Below the pieces are notes generated by a model that had not been told where the DNA came from, did no database searches, and saw nothing but the letters and a program-made list of their open reading frames with translations. This document shows positions 16,480-24,275 of a DNA stretch of 64,000 nucleotides, piece after piece (positions within the stretch are counted from its first letter, which is position 1; each line of letters begins with the position of its first letter). The position numbers were made by a program, and so were the translations under genes. The stretch is from positions 172,358 through 236,357 of the forward strand of contig CAYQIT010000001.1 of assembly GCA_964417685.1 (NCBI GenBank). Direction: 5' to 3'. This DNA is from CAJQGY01 sp964417685 (GTDB taxonomy: Bacteria; Pseudomonadota; Gammaproteobacteria; Magnimaribacterales; D2472).

Positions 16480-17441
16480 TAAATGCCATTATAGTTTCTT
16501 GATAAAATATAGCCATTATTATTATTTTTAAAATAAATAATGCTTGATGAAGAGGCCTCAAATGACTCAACCTTTGAAGTTGTTTCTAAAATATAGATAT
16601 TAGATTTGAAGTCAATGCCAACCAAAGCTTCGCCAAAAGAAACGTCTTGATAATTAATATAAATTTCATTTATGTTTTTAAAACCAGAGTCCGGCATTGT
16701 TGCCAAAACATAGTTTGCATCATCAAGTGAGAGATCTTTAAATAATCCACTTAATAAAATTCCATCTTCTTTGGACAACATATTTAAATTAATTTTAAAA
16801 TTGTTTATAGGGTATGCACATAAATATTCTGAGAGGTTTGCCCAAGTCTCTCCCCTGAAGGATGGAATATTTTTTAGCTCATCCTTTGAATGAAACATTC
16901 TATTGTCTGTAAACTGTTGATTTGTATTTGATGGTCCTGTGTAGAAATAATCCTCTAGACCAGAACTCCTTGGCCTATTATCAGCATCAATCCAGTCTAT
17001 TATTTGGTCAATCATTTGAACTACATCTCTTTGATCAATCTCCAAATGAGCCATAATTTTTTTAAATACTTCTATGTGTTTAAGATCTGGGATGTAGGTA
17101 TCCTCATTTTTTTTTACTAAATTATTTACATTGAAACATGTTGAGGCATCAAATATTTCAGAAAAAATGTATCCCCTCTCATCTTCTAAGAAAATATTAT
17201 TTACAAACATTGAATTATTTTTTGAAATTATTTCAGAAAATGATATTTCTTGGCTAATCTTTTTCTTACCTAAAAACTCCATTCCTTTAAAAAGGTTTAA
17301 TGAATTTGATTGAAACTCAAGATAAGATGCTCTTTTAAGAGAAATGAAATAATTATTTCCAATTATTACCGCAATCGAAGAAAGCAAAAGGACTATCAGA
17401 AGAACTGACATAAGGACTACACCCCTATCCTTGGTATGCAT
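16479..17441 (-). CDS. gspK: Type II secretion minor pseudopilin GspK
   Basis: About 320 residues. I start at 17441 because this gives a short prepilin leader, MHTKDRG, before VVLMSVLLIVLLLSSIA, the standard GspK cleavage region; like other GspK proteins it has no Phe at +1. The globular domain contains IIDWIDADNRPRSSGLEDYFYTG near 133-155 and later FRGETWANLSEYLCAYP, both typical GspK blocks that hold the calcium site. GspK caps the pseudopilus tip with GspI and GspJ. It overlaps gspJ by 17 bp and gspL by 1 bp. Confidence 0.9.
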   Translation of the reverse strand: MHTKDRGVVLMSVLLIVLLLSSIAVIIGNNYFISLKRASYLEFQSNSLNLFKGMEFLGKKKISQEISFSEIISKNNSMFVNNIFLEDERGYIFSEIFDASTCFNVNNLVKKNEDTYIPDLKHIEVFKKIMAHLEIDQRDVVQMIDQIIDWIDADNRPRSSGLEDYFYTGPSNTNQQFTDNRMFHSKDELKNIPSFRGETWANLSEYLCAYPINNFKINLNMLSKEDGILLSGLFKDLSLDDANYVLATMPDSGFKNINEIYINYQDVSFGEALVGIDFKSNIYILETTSKVESFEASSSSIIYFKNNNNGYILSRNYNGI

Positions 17442-18018
17442 AATCAATATTAGGGTCAATCAACCAAAAAAAATCTTTTTCGCCAATAGAAAAATCTATT
17501 CTTATAAGCGTAGGTATTTTTTTTGAAGTAATTTCATCTAATGGCCATTTGTCATGCCATCTACGCTCATACATAAAAGAGAAATCAAGATTATCTAAGC
17601 CTTTAATTAGCTCAGATCTAGAATGGTCATCTTGGTTATAAGGACTTGATGAAAAGTATTGTTTGCGAACTAATGAATTATCATCAAGCAAATATTCAAC
17701 CCTATTAATATTCGATGATGATAAGGAAAGGTTTTTAATAGAAGTATTAAAAATTATAGAGTTCGATATTTGATCATAGTAAAAAGTTCCAGGAAGCATA
17801 TCGCCATAAAAATCTCTAGAAGGTACATTTACTGTTTGCCTTATATCTCTTCTGATAATGCTCGAGGTAAGGCTGAGTTCTTTTATTTCATTAAGTTTAT
17901 TTGTAGATATTTCTTCTGATTCAAGTGCGGATGTTAGAATTTGTGAGCAAATTAAGCCTATTAAACTAAGTATAACTAGAGATACAAGAACCTCTATCAA
18001 TGTAAAACCTTTATTCAT
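17425..18018 (-). CDS. gspJ: Type II secretion minor pseudopilin GspJ
   Basis: A 197-residue pseudopilin. The start at 18018 is chosen since it gives MNKG followed by FTLIEVLVSLVILSLIGL, a standard type IV prepilin leader and helix; the frame is open further back but the added part lies inside gspI. The globular part has RRDIRQTV and a C-terminal PTLIRIDFSI that resembles the GspJ beta sheet. It forms the tip complex with GspI and GspK. It overlaps gspI by 8 bp. Confidence 0.87.
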   Translation of the reverse strand: MNKGFTLIEVLVSLVILSLIGLICSQILTSALESEEISTNKLNEIKELSLTSSIIRRDIRQTVNVPSRDFYGDMLPGTFYYDQISNSIIFNTSIKNLSLSSSNINRVEYLLDDNSLVRKQYFSSSPYNQDDHSRSELIKGLDNLDFSFMYERRWHDKWPLDEITSKKIPTLIRIDFSIGEKDFFWLIDPNIDYAYQG

Positions 18019-18394
18019 TGATAATATAACCCTTTGTTTTATATATAGCATTTTTAGCGCCATCTCTCTTAACAATTATCTCGTATTCAAAAAACTCATT
18101 TGATGAATTTTTTTCAATGACCTCCTCCCATCGCCAAACTTTATTACCCATCTTCATTATTCCGGTTCTTCTGGTTGCGTTATTTGGTTTTTGCATTGTA
18201 TTTATTAAAGCAACCCTATTGTTGGTAACCTCTTTAGCTAAATACCTATCTTCTAAGTACATAATAGAAGTAGTGTTAGAGATAATTACTTGATATATAG
18301 CAAGAATAGAAATACTTAAGACAACAAGAGATACTACAACCTCTATGAGACTAAAGCCTTTAGTATTGAATTTTTTTAACTTCCGTTTTTCCAT
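18011..18394 (-). CDS. gspI: Type II secretion minor pseudopilin GspI
   Basis: A 127-residue pseudopilin with leader MEKRKLKKFNTKG before FSLIEVVVSLVVLSISILAIYQ. GspI-type marks are the LAKEVTNNRVALINTMQ stretch (usually A-x-x-x-A-x-N-x) and the following WRWEEVIEK. It starts assembly of the pseudopilus tip with GspJ and GspK. It overlaps gspH by 35 bp and gspJ by 8 bp, an unusually tight packing. Confidence 0.85.
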   Translation of the reverse strand: MEKRKLKKFNTKGFSLIEVVVSLVVLSISILAIYQVIISNTTSIMYLEDRYLAKEVTNNRVALINTMQKPNNATRRTGIMKMGNKVWRWEEVIEKNSSNEFFEYEIIVKRDGAKNAIYKTKGYIINE

Positions 18395-18890
18395 TTTTAT
18401 TTATTTCTATTCTTTGAATAAAATCTTGTCTTTTTATATCTAAAGATCCCCCAGAATTTTCTCCAGATGGATAGAAAATAAGAAATGGAAATTTTAAAGA
18501 GCTATCATTATTAATCTCATAAACATTTCCATCAAAAGATCTGAAAACTTTTTCAAAGTTAATAAAATCTTTATAGCCTGATGAGGGCATATCAATAGAT
18601 GCATCAGATATCTTTAATCCATTTGAAGAGATGAAGTAGGCTTTATCAATATCTGGATTGGCATACCATCCAATGATATTTCCAGTTGTTATACTTTCTT
18701 CTGATAAAAATTCAAAAGTCTTTTCAAATGACTTTGCCTTAGCTTCAATTGAATTTAAAGTTGAAAAATTTAAAAATACTAGTGATGACATTAGTCCAAT
18801 AATGACTAGAGTCACCAGTAACTCAATAAGAGTAAAACCTTTAGATTTATTGTAACCAGTTGCCAATATCAGTATCCTCACCAGTTCCAC
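18360..18890 (-). CDS. gspH: Type II secretion pseudopilin GspH
   Basis: A 176-residue pseudopilin with KGFTLIELLVTLVIIGLMSSLVFL. No ATG is available: the given start is GTG at 18890, which makes an 18-residue leader. A TTG at 18866, nine bases after GAGG, would give a 10-residue leader (MATGYNKSKG) that is more usual. The C-terminal half, with FRSFDGNVYEI and FLIFYPSGENSGG, matches the GspH FYPxGxxxxG block. It overlaps the end of gspG by 20 to 44 bp depending on start. Confidence 0.85.
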   Translation of the reverse strand: MELVRILILATGYNKSKGFTLIELLVTLVIIGLMSSLVFLNFSTLNSIEAKAKSFEKTFEFLSEESITTGNIIGWYANPDIDKAYFISSNGLKISDASIDMPSSGYKDFINFEKVFRSFDGNVYEINNDSSLKFPFLIFYPSGENSGGSLDIKRQDFIQRIEINKNGKTEVKKIQY

Positions 18891-19275
18891 CTTCTATACC
18901 ATCTGCGCCAAGAGTATAAAGATCAAAATTTCTAGATTTTTGTGGAGGATAAACATAAAGATAATCCCTTCCCCATGGGTCTTTTGGAATAGATGAAATA
19001 TATCCACCATCTGGAAATAAAAATGGGTTTTTTAGATCAGAGTGAGGTGTTGTAAGTGCTTCAAGACCTTGAGATGTGTTTGGGTAAACAAGTTCATTAA
19101 ATTTATATAACTCAAGAGCCTTAGAGGTCTGAGCAAAGTCAGCTTTAATTTTTTCAAGATTGGCCCTTTGAAATACAGGTGATACATTAACAACAACAAT
19201 GGTTGCAAGAATACCCAAAATTACCAAAACTGCCATTAATTCTATTAGAGTAAATCCTTTATTATATTTCTTCAT
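18847..19275 (-). CDS. gspG: Type II secretion major pseudopilin GspG
   Basis: A 142-residue major pseudopilin of standard length. Leader MKKYNKG precedes FTLIELMAVLVILGILATIVV. The rest is close to consensus: VYPNTSQGLEALTTP, YISSIPKDPWGRDYLYVYP and the C-terminal calcium-site loop FDLYTLGADGIEGGTGEDTDIGNW. GspG polymers push substrates through the secretin. It begins 3 bp after gspF ends. Confidence 0.96.
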   Translation of the reverse strand: MKKYNKGFTLIELMAVLVILGILATIVVVNVSPVFQRANLEKIKADFAQTSKALELYKFNELVYPNTSQGLEALTTPHSDLKNPFLFPDGGYISSIPKDPWGRDYLYVYPPQKSRNFDLYTLGADGIEGGTGEDTDIGNWLQ

Positions 19276-19278
19276 ATT

Positions 19279-20475
19279 TTAACCCAATGAAAGTGTATTC
19301 ATTTGCATGATAGGTAACAGTATAGCTAAGACTATCATCATTATAAAACCACCCATTACAATAATAACAATAGGCTCAAGCAAGGAAAGAAAAATTGAGC
19401 GCTTAGACTCAATTTCATTTTTCATAAATGATGATACCTTTAAGAACATTTTAGGTAAATTTCCTGATTTGTAGCCACTAGAAATTAATTGAACAAATAT
19501 ATCTGGAAATATCTTACTTCTTATTAAAGAACCAACAAAATCCTTACCCTCTATAACCTCTTCTCTTGAAATTCTAATTTGATCTTTTAGATAATGGTTA
19601 TTAAAAACCTCAGAAGACTCATCTAAAGCCACATCAAGATTCATACCAGAGTTAAGCAATAAAGTCATCGTACTAGCAAATCTTTCAGTTTCAGTCAGTA
19701 ATATAAAATTTCCAATTAGAGGGATTCCTAATATAAATTTATGAGCTTTTAAAAGGTTCAATTTAGAATTTGTATAATTTTTATATAGAAAAAACCCAAC
19801 TATTGAAAGAATAATAAAAATCAAACATATAAATAAAATATTATTAGAAATAAAAAGCAGTCCCTTTGTTAATAATGGTAACTCGGTACCAGATTTAATG
19901 AATTGCCCAACAACTTGAGGGAGAACAAATGCAAGTAATGCAATAATCACTGAAATAGAAAAACCTACCAATATAATCGGGTAGGTTAAGGCTGAAATCA
20001 CTTTTTGTTTAATTTCTGCAGATTGTTCAAGATAATCAGCAAGATTATCAAAAATCTCGTCAAGATTTCCAGATGAATCACCAGCAGAAACAAGCGATGT
20101 ATAAGTTTTATTAAAAACCCTTGGATAAGCCTTCATTGAATTACCCAACCTCTTGCCTTGAATGATATCTTCTCTAATATTGTATAAAATATTAGATAAA
20201 TCTTTATTACTTGACTGATCTGCGGTAATTTTTAAAGAATCATCAATTGAGGTGCTGGCGTCTAATAGTGTAGATAATTGTCTTGTCATAATAACAATAT
20301 CTTTATTTTTAACTTTGGTTTTATTAATAATTTTTGTATTTGTTACTCTGACTTCAAGAGGCGTTAGATTAAGATCTTTGACTAACTTTCGAGCTTCTCG
20401 CTCAGATTGAGCGCTTACATGCCCCCTCTTCTTTGCTCCCTTTATGTCAAATGCAATATAACTATAGGCTGGCAT
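19279..20475 (-). CDS. gspF: Type II secretion inner-membrane platform protein GspF
   Basis: A 398-residue polytopic protein with the two repeated GspF cytoplasmic domains and three membrane helices (about 166-190, 210-232 and 372-395). Typical sites are MPAYSYIAFDIKGAKKRG at the start, LSTLLDASTSIDDSL near 70, VSAGDSSGNLDEIF near 131 and LISSGYKSGNLPKMF near 335. It overlaps gspE by 14 bp. It transmits ATPase motion to the pseudopilus. Confidence 0.96.
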   Translation of the reverse strand: MPAYSYIAFDIKGAKKRGHVSAQSEREARKLVKDLNLTPLEVRVTNTKIINKTKVKNKDIVIMTRQLSTLLDASTSIDDSLKITADQSSNKDLSNILYNIREDIIQGKRLGNSMKAYPRVFNKTYTSLVSAGDSSGNLDEIFDNLADYLEQSAEIKQKVISALTYPIILVGFSISVIIALLAFVLPQVVGQFIKSGTELPLLTKGLLFISNNILFICLIFIILSIVGFFLYKNYTNSKLNLLKAHKFILGIPLIGNFILLTETERFASTMTLLLNSGMNLDVALDESSEVFNNHYLKDQIRISREEVIEGKDFVGSLIRSKIFPDIFVQLISSGYKSGNLPKMFLKVSSFMKNEIESKRSIFLSLLEPIVIIVMGGFIMMIVLAILLPIMQMNTLSLG

Positions 20476-21967
20476 TCTCTTTAAGGTTATTAATTCTTAA
20501 AATTTCATCACAAGATGTTACACCAGTTTTAATTAAACTTATTGATGCTTGTTCTATAGAGTCATTATCTTGATCTTGAAAAGCGTAATCTTCTATATCG
20601 GCCTCTGAGGCATTATTATGTATCATTTCTCTCAGCTTTTTGTCTATATGTAAGCACTCCGCAATAGCAATTCTTCCTTTGTAACCAGAACCAAGACATT
20701 CATCGCAACCTGTTGATGTGTAACACATGGTTCCTGTTTGAATATTTAAAGCAGTTAAGGTTTCTTCATCTGGATTGTCTTCTACTTTACAACTATTGCA
20801 TAGTCTTCTTACAAGCCTTTGAGCGATAATGGTTTTTAAACTAGAAGCTAATAAATAAGACTCAATACCCATATCCCTAAGCCTTGCAACAGCTGCTACT
20901 GCGCTATTAGTGTGGACTGTAGATAGAACAAGATGTCCTGTGAGACTTGATTGAATACCAATTTGAGCGGTCTCTGCATCTCTCATCTCTCCAACCATGA
21001 CCACATCTGGATCCTGTCTTAAAATAGCTCTTAGACCTTTTGCAAAACTATATCCTGTTTTAGTGTTTACCTGAGTTTGTCCAATACCTCTTAATGTATA
21101 TTCAATGGGGTCTTCTACTGTGAGAATATTTTGAGAAGAATCACTTAAGTATCTTAATCCAGCATATAAAGTTGTTGTTTTACCCGAACCCGTTGGTCCA
21201 GTGAATAAGATTATCCCTTCCGGGTTCTTTAATGATTTTTTATAATTTTTAAGGATTTTTTCTGGGAGACCTAAATCATCAATATTTATCTGCGCTGATT
21301 GTTTATCAAGTATTCGCAGAACTATTCTTTCTCCATGAGATGATGGTAAAGAAGATACTCTAACATCAATACTCTTATCACCAAGCGATAATGAAACCCT
21401 GCCATCTTGAGGCAATCTTCTTTCTGAAATATCCAAACCCGACATTATTTTTAAACGTGAAATAAGAACTGAGGAAATTTTACTATCCTGAGCAAGAACC
21501 TCTTTTAAAATACCATCAACTCTATATCTAACGACTATTTGGTCTTCATATGGTTCAAAATGGATATCTGATGCTCTAAGTTTTATAGCTTTACTTATAA
21601 TTCCATTAATCAATTTGATTATTGGAGCATCATCATTTCCACTTAATAGATCCTCGGTAGCAGAAATACTTCCTGCAAAGGATTCAAGATCAAAGGAGTC
21701 AGTTAATTCTTCTGAAATATCATTAGATACAGCTTCAGACGAGAAAATATTTGTTATATATTCATTAAATTCAGCAGAACTGCACCGTTTGATTGTGAAT
21801 GAAGAGCCTAGATATCTTTGAATTTCATGATACATATCTTTAGTAATATCATTTGGTGAAAGTATTTCTATTGGATCATTACCAGTAACTATTAGCTGAT
21901 GCTCTTTTATATATTCGTATGGGATAACTGAAAAAAGGTTTTCTTTATCCTTAAGTGAATCAAGCAT
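20462..21967 (-). CDS. gspE: Type II secretion ATPase GspE
   Basis: A 501-residue secretion ATPase. The N1E/N2E region comes first, then KLINGIISKAIKLRASDIHFEP, the Walker A loop GPTGSGKTTTLYAGL, the Asp box TVEDPIEY, Walker B DPDVVMVGEMRDAETA and the His box STVHTNSA. A zinc-binding tetracysteine loop is intact (CNSC near 391-394, then CDEC about 30 residues later), followed by GYKGRIAIAE. It powers pseudopilus growth from the cytoplasm. It begins 3 bp after gspD ends. Confidence 0.97.
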   Translation of the reverse strand: MLDSLKDKENLFSVIPYEYIKEHQLIVTGNDPIEILSPNDITKDMYHEIQRYLGSSFTIKRCSSAEFNEYITNIFSSEAVSNDISEELTDSFDLESFAGSISATEDLLSGNDDAPIIKLINGIISKAIKLRASDIHFEPYEDQIVVRYRVDGILKEVLAQDSKISSVLISRLKIMSGLDISERRLPQDGRVSLSLGDKSIDVRVSSLPSSHGERIVLRILDKQSAQINIDDLGLPEKILKNYKKSLKNPEGIILFTGPTGSGKTTTLYAGLRYLSDSSQNILTVEDPIEYTLRGIGQTQVNTKTGYSFAKGLRAILRQDPDVVMVGEMRDAETAQIGIQSSLTGHLVLSTVHTNSAVAAVARLRDMGIESYLLASSLKTIIAQRLVRRLCNSCKVEDNPDEETLTALNIQTGTMCYTSTGCDECLGSGYKGRIAIAECLHIDKKLREMIHNNASEADIEDYAFQDQDNDSIEQASISLIKTGVTSCDEILRINNLKENASL

Positions 21968-21970
21968 AAT

Positions 21971-23824
21971 TTAATCTTGTTTCTTTGAAAGCTCATCTAG
22001 AATTTTTTGTTCCTTAGATAAAATCTGTTGAGCTTTAATATAATTATACTTTTCACTTGATATATCATATGCAGAGTTAGAGTCTGTCATTATTCTTGGC
22101 CTAATGAATATCATCAAATTCTTTTTAATATTATTTTTAGACTTAGTTTGAAAAAGTTTACCAAATAATGGTATTGAGCCTAAAACAGGAACTTTTGATA
22201 TTGTCTCCTGCGTATCATCATCAATTAGGCCGCCTAGAACAATAGTCTGCCCATCATCAACCAGCGCAGTTGTTTCTATCGCTCTTTTATTAGTTATCAA
22301 ATCCACTCCACTAGAAACCACCCCAGCAACACCAGATACTTCAATTTTTATAGCAAGTAGAACAGAGCTTCCCTCATTGATTTGAGGGGTAACATCAAGT
22401 TTTATACCCACCTCTTGTCTGGATGTTGTTCTGAATGGGTTTGCATTATTGGAACCAAGGCTTTCACCTGTCGTAATGGGAATTTCCTGACCGATAATAG
22501 AACTTGCAGTTTCGTTGTCCATGGCAAGGATTGATGGCGTTGATAATATGTTTGAGTTTGTATCTTTGGATACTGCATTTATTATCGCTGCAAAACTATC
22601 GCCTGATGTAATATCACCGAAACCAGCAATAATGCCTTGAGTATTTAAAAGTGATGATATTGAACTTGATGCAAGAGCTGTATTTGTATCATCTGAAGCA
22701 GCTCCAACAATAGATAGTAAATCTGGTCCAGAGGCATTAAATCTAGTAATACCAATAGGTATCTCCCCATTTTCAGAGTCTCCAGAAAAAATTGTTTCAA
22801 CACCAAGGTCATTTGCAGCATTTTCTGAAATTTCCACAACGATAGCTTCAACCAATACTTGCGCCCTTCGAATGTCCAATTTTGCAATTAGATTTTTTAA
22901 AGTGATGATATTGGATTCATCAGAAGAAATAATAATTGAATTTGTTTTTTCGTGATTGGTTATTACAGTAGCCTTGCCATCCGAATTTGACATAAAACGA
23001 CTAGACATAGAGTTAAGGATTGAGGCAACTTCGCTTGATTTTGCATATTTTAAATAAACAACATCGATTGTTTCATCTTTATTAACTATATCTGCATCCA
23101 AAGTTGCTAATGTTTTTTTGATATTCTCAGTCACAAAATCATTTGCTGAGATAATAATAGAGTTTGATGGAGCAAAAGGAACAGCTATAAACTTATTAAT
23201 AGTTGGATTGTTTTGAGCCTTTAACTTTTCCAATATTCTTACAGCTTCAATTGAAGGTAAGTTTTCCATCTTAACTATTGAGATTTTTGCGCTATTATTT
23301 AGATCAAGATTATTTAAAAGCTCCTTTATTCTCTTAATATTGCTTGCCCTATCAACAATAAGTATTGAATTAATAGAAGCAATGCTGGATAAATGGGATT
23401 GTCTTCCTGTTATTGGCTTTATCATAGGAAGAACTTCAGCTGATGATCGATTCGCCAATGGAATAACTTCAGTTAAAAAATCAGAGTTTCCACTAACATT
23501 GAAACTTTCATCTCTGGTAGCTTCATTTTCAGGGACAATACGAACAAATCCATCATCTGCAATAGCTGAAAAACCATTCACTTGCATTGTTCTTAGGTAA
23601 ACATTCCAAACCTGCTCTCTATTGAGCTCTGCATTAGAGTAGATTGTTATCTTTCCTTTTACTCTGGGGTCTAAAATAACTGTTTTTTTTGAAAACTGAG
23701 CAATATCTTGTGTAACTTTTTTTATATCAACTTCTTCATAATTAATAATAAATGTATCGGCCACCAAATGATTAATATTAAATACAAGAGAGAGTATTAA
23801 GAATTTATTAAATATATTTTTCAT
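21971..23824 (-). CDS. gspD: Type II secretion secretin GspD
   Basis: A 617-residue secretin with signal sequence (about 1-22, ending HLVADT). N0 begins FIINYEEVDIKKVTQDIAQF; N1-N3 modules follow, each with the VIPLANRSSAEVLP, VSIVKMENLPSIEAVRIL or VVYLKYAKSSEVASIL type start. The secretin core includes VEAIVVEISENAANDLGVE, the gate VLSTPSILAMDNETAS, VGIKLDVTPQIN and VVLGGLIDDDTQE, ending with VPVLGSIPLFGKLF. It forms the outer-membrane pore. The S-domain seems short and no pilotin gene is seen. It starts 2 bp after gspC. Confidence 0.96.
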   Translation of the reverse strand: MKNIFNKFLILSLVFNINHLVADTFIINYEEVDIKKVTQDIAQFSKKTVILDPRVKGKITIYSNAELNREQVWNVYLRTMQVNGFSAIADDGFVRIVPENEATRDESFNVSGNSDFLTEVIPLANRSSAEVLPMIKPITGRQSHLSSIASINSILIVDRASNIKRIKELLNNLDLNNSAKISIVKMENLPSIEAVRILEKLKAQNNPTINKFIAVPFAPSNSIIISANDFVTENIKKTLATLDADIVNKDETIDVVYLKYAKSSEVASILNSMSSRFMSNSDGKATVITNHEKTNSIIISSDESNIITLKNLIAKLDIRRAQVLVEAIVVEISENAANDLGVETIFSGDSENGEIPIGITRFNASGPDLLSIVGAASDDTNTALASSSISSLLNTQGIIAGFGDITSGDSFAAIINAVSKDTNSNILSTPSILAMDNETASSIIGQEIPITTGESLGSNNANPFRTTSRQEVGIKLDVTPQINEGSSVLLAIKIEVSGVAGVVSSGVDLITNKRAIETTALVDDGQTIVLGGLIDDDTQETISKVPVLGSIPLFGKLFQTKSKNNIKKNLMIFIRPRIMTDSNSAYDISSEKYNYIKAQQILSKEQKILDELSKKQD

Positions 23825-23826
23825 TT

Positions 23827-24234
23827 TTATCTACCAACTTCATTTTTAATTTTAAACACTTCAGTATCTGTTTGAAATATTATCTCATCTCTACTAACGC
23901 TCATCAAAGTATACTTTCCATCTAACTTTGCTCCCTTTACAACAACCTGTTCTTTGTTTCCTTTTTTTACAACCACTGATGAGTCTTCGTCTCCTGCAAT
24001 AAAACCAATAATTTTGTACTCAAATTCTGTTTCAACAGCTTTAGTTTTATTATCAGCTTCTATACTTTTACTATCAGTTAAGTTTAAAGTCATTTGAGGA
24101 ATTTTAAGTTCATTAAAAGTCTCTATAACTGGTTTTGATACAACTGAGTTAATAAGAATAAAAATCAATATAGCAGCGATTATAGCTAAGATACTAAGAA
24201 GCAATAATTTAATTTTTTTTTCTAAATTTAACAT
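23827..24234 (-). CDS. gspC: Type II secretion protein GspC, short form without PDZ
   Basis: A 135-residue bitopic protein: short cytoplasmic end, one membrane helix (about 10-30), a linker, then an HR domain with FEYKIIGFIAGDEDSSVVVKKG and TLMSVSRDEIIF, as in GspC. Typical GspC is about 270-300 residues and carries a C-terminal PDZ or coiled coil; here the protein stops right after the HR domain. The HR domain binds secretin N0 and links inner and outer membranes. It is the first gene of the secretion operon, with its ATG only a few bases past the terminator of the preceding gene. Confidence 0.82.
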   Translation of the reverse strand: MLNLEKKIKLLLLSILAIIAAILIFILINSVVSKPVIETFNELKIPQMTLNLTDSKSIEADNKTKAVETEFEYKIIGFIAGDEDSSVVVKKGNKEQVVVKGAKLDGKYTLMSVSRDEIIFQTDTEVFKIKNEVGR

Positions 24235-24266
24235 AAAAAAATGAGCTACTAGTGTAGCTCATTTTT
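24235..24266 (-). terminator. Terminator after second TonB receptor
   Basis: AAAAATGAGCTAC and GTAGCTCATTTTT form a perfect stem with a 4-base loop (24250-24253). On the minus strand it follows the receptor stop by 9 bp and ends in a T-run that abuts the gspC ATG at 24234. It should insulate the secretion operon from the receptor transcript, unless read-through supplies gspC. Confidence 0.8.
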
Positions 24267-24275
24267 GACATGAAT

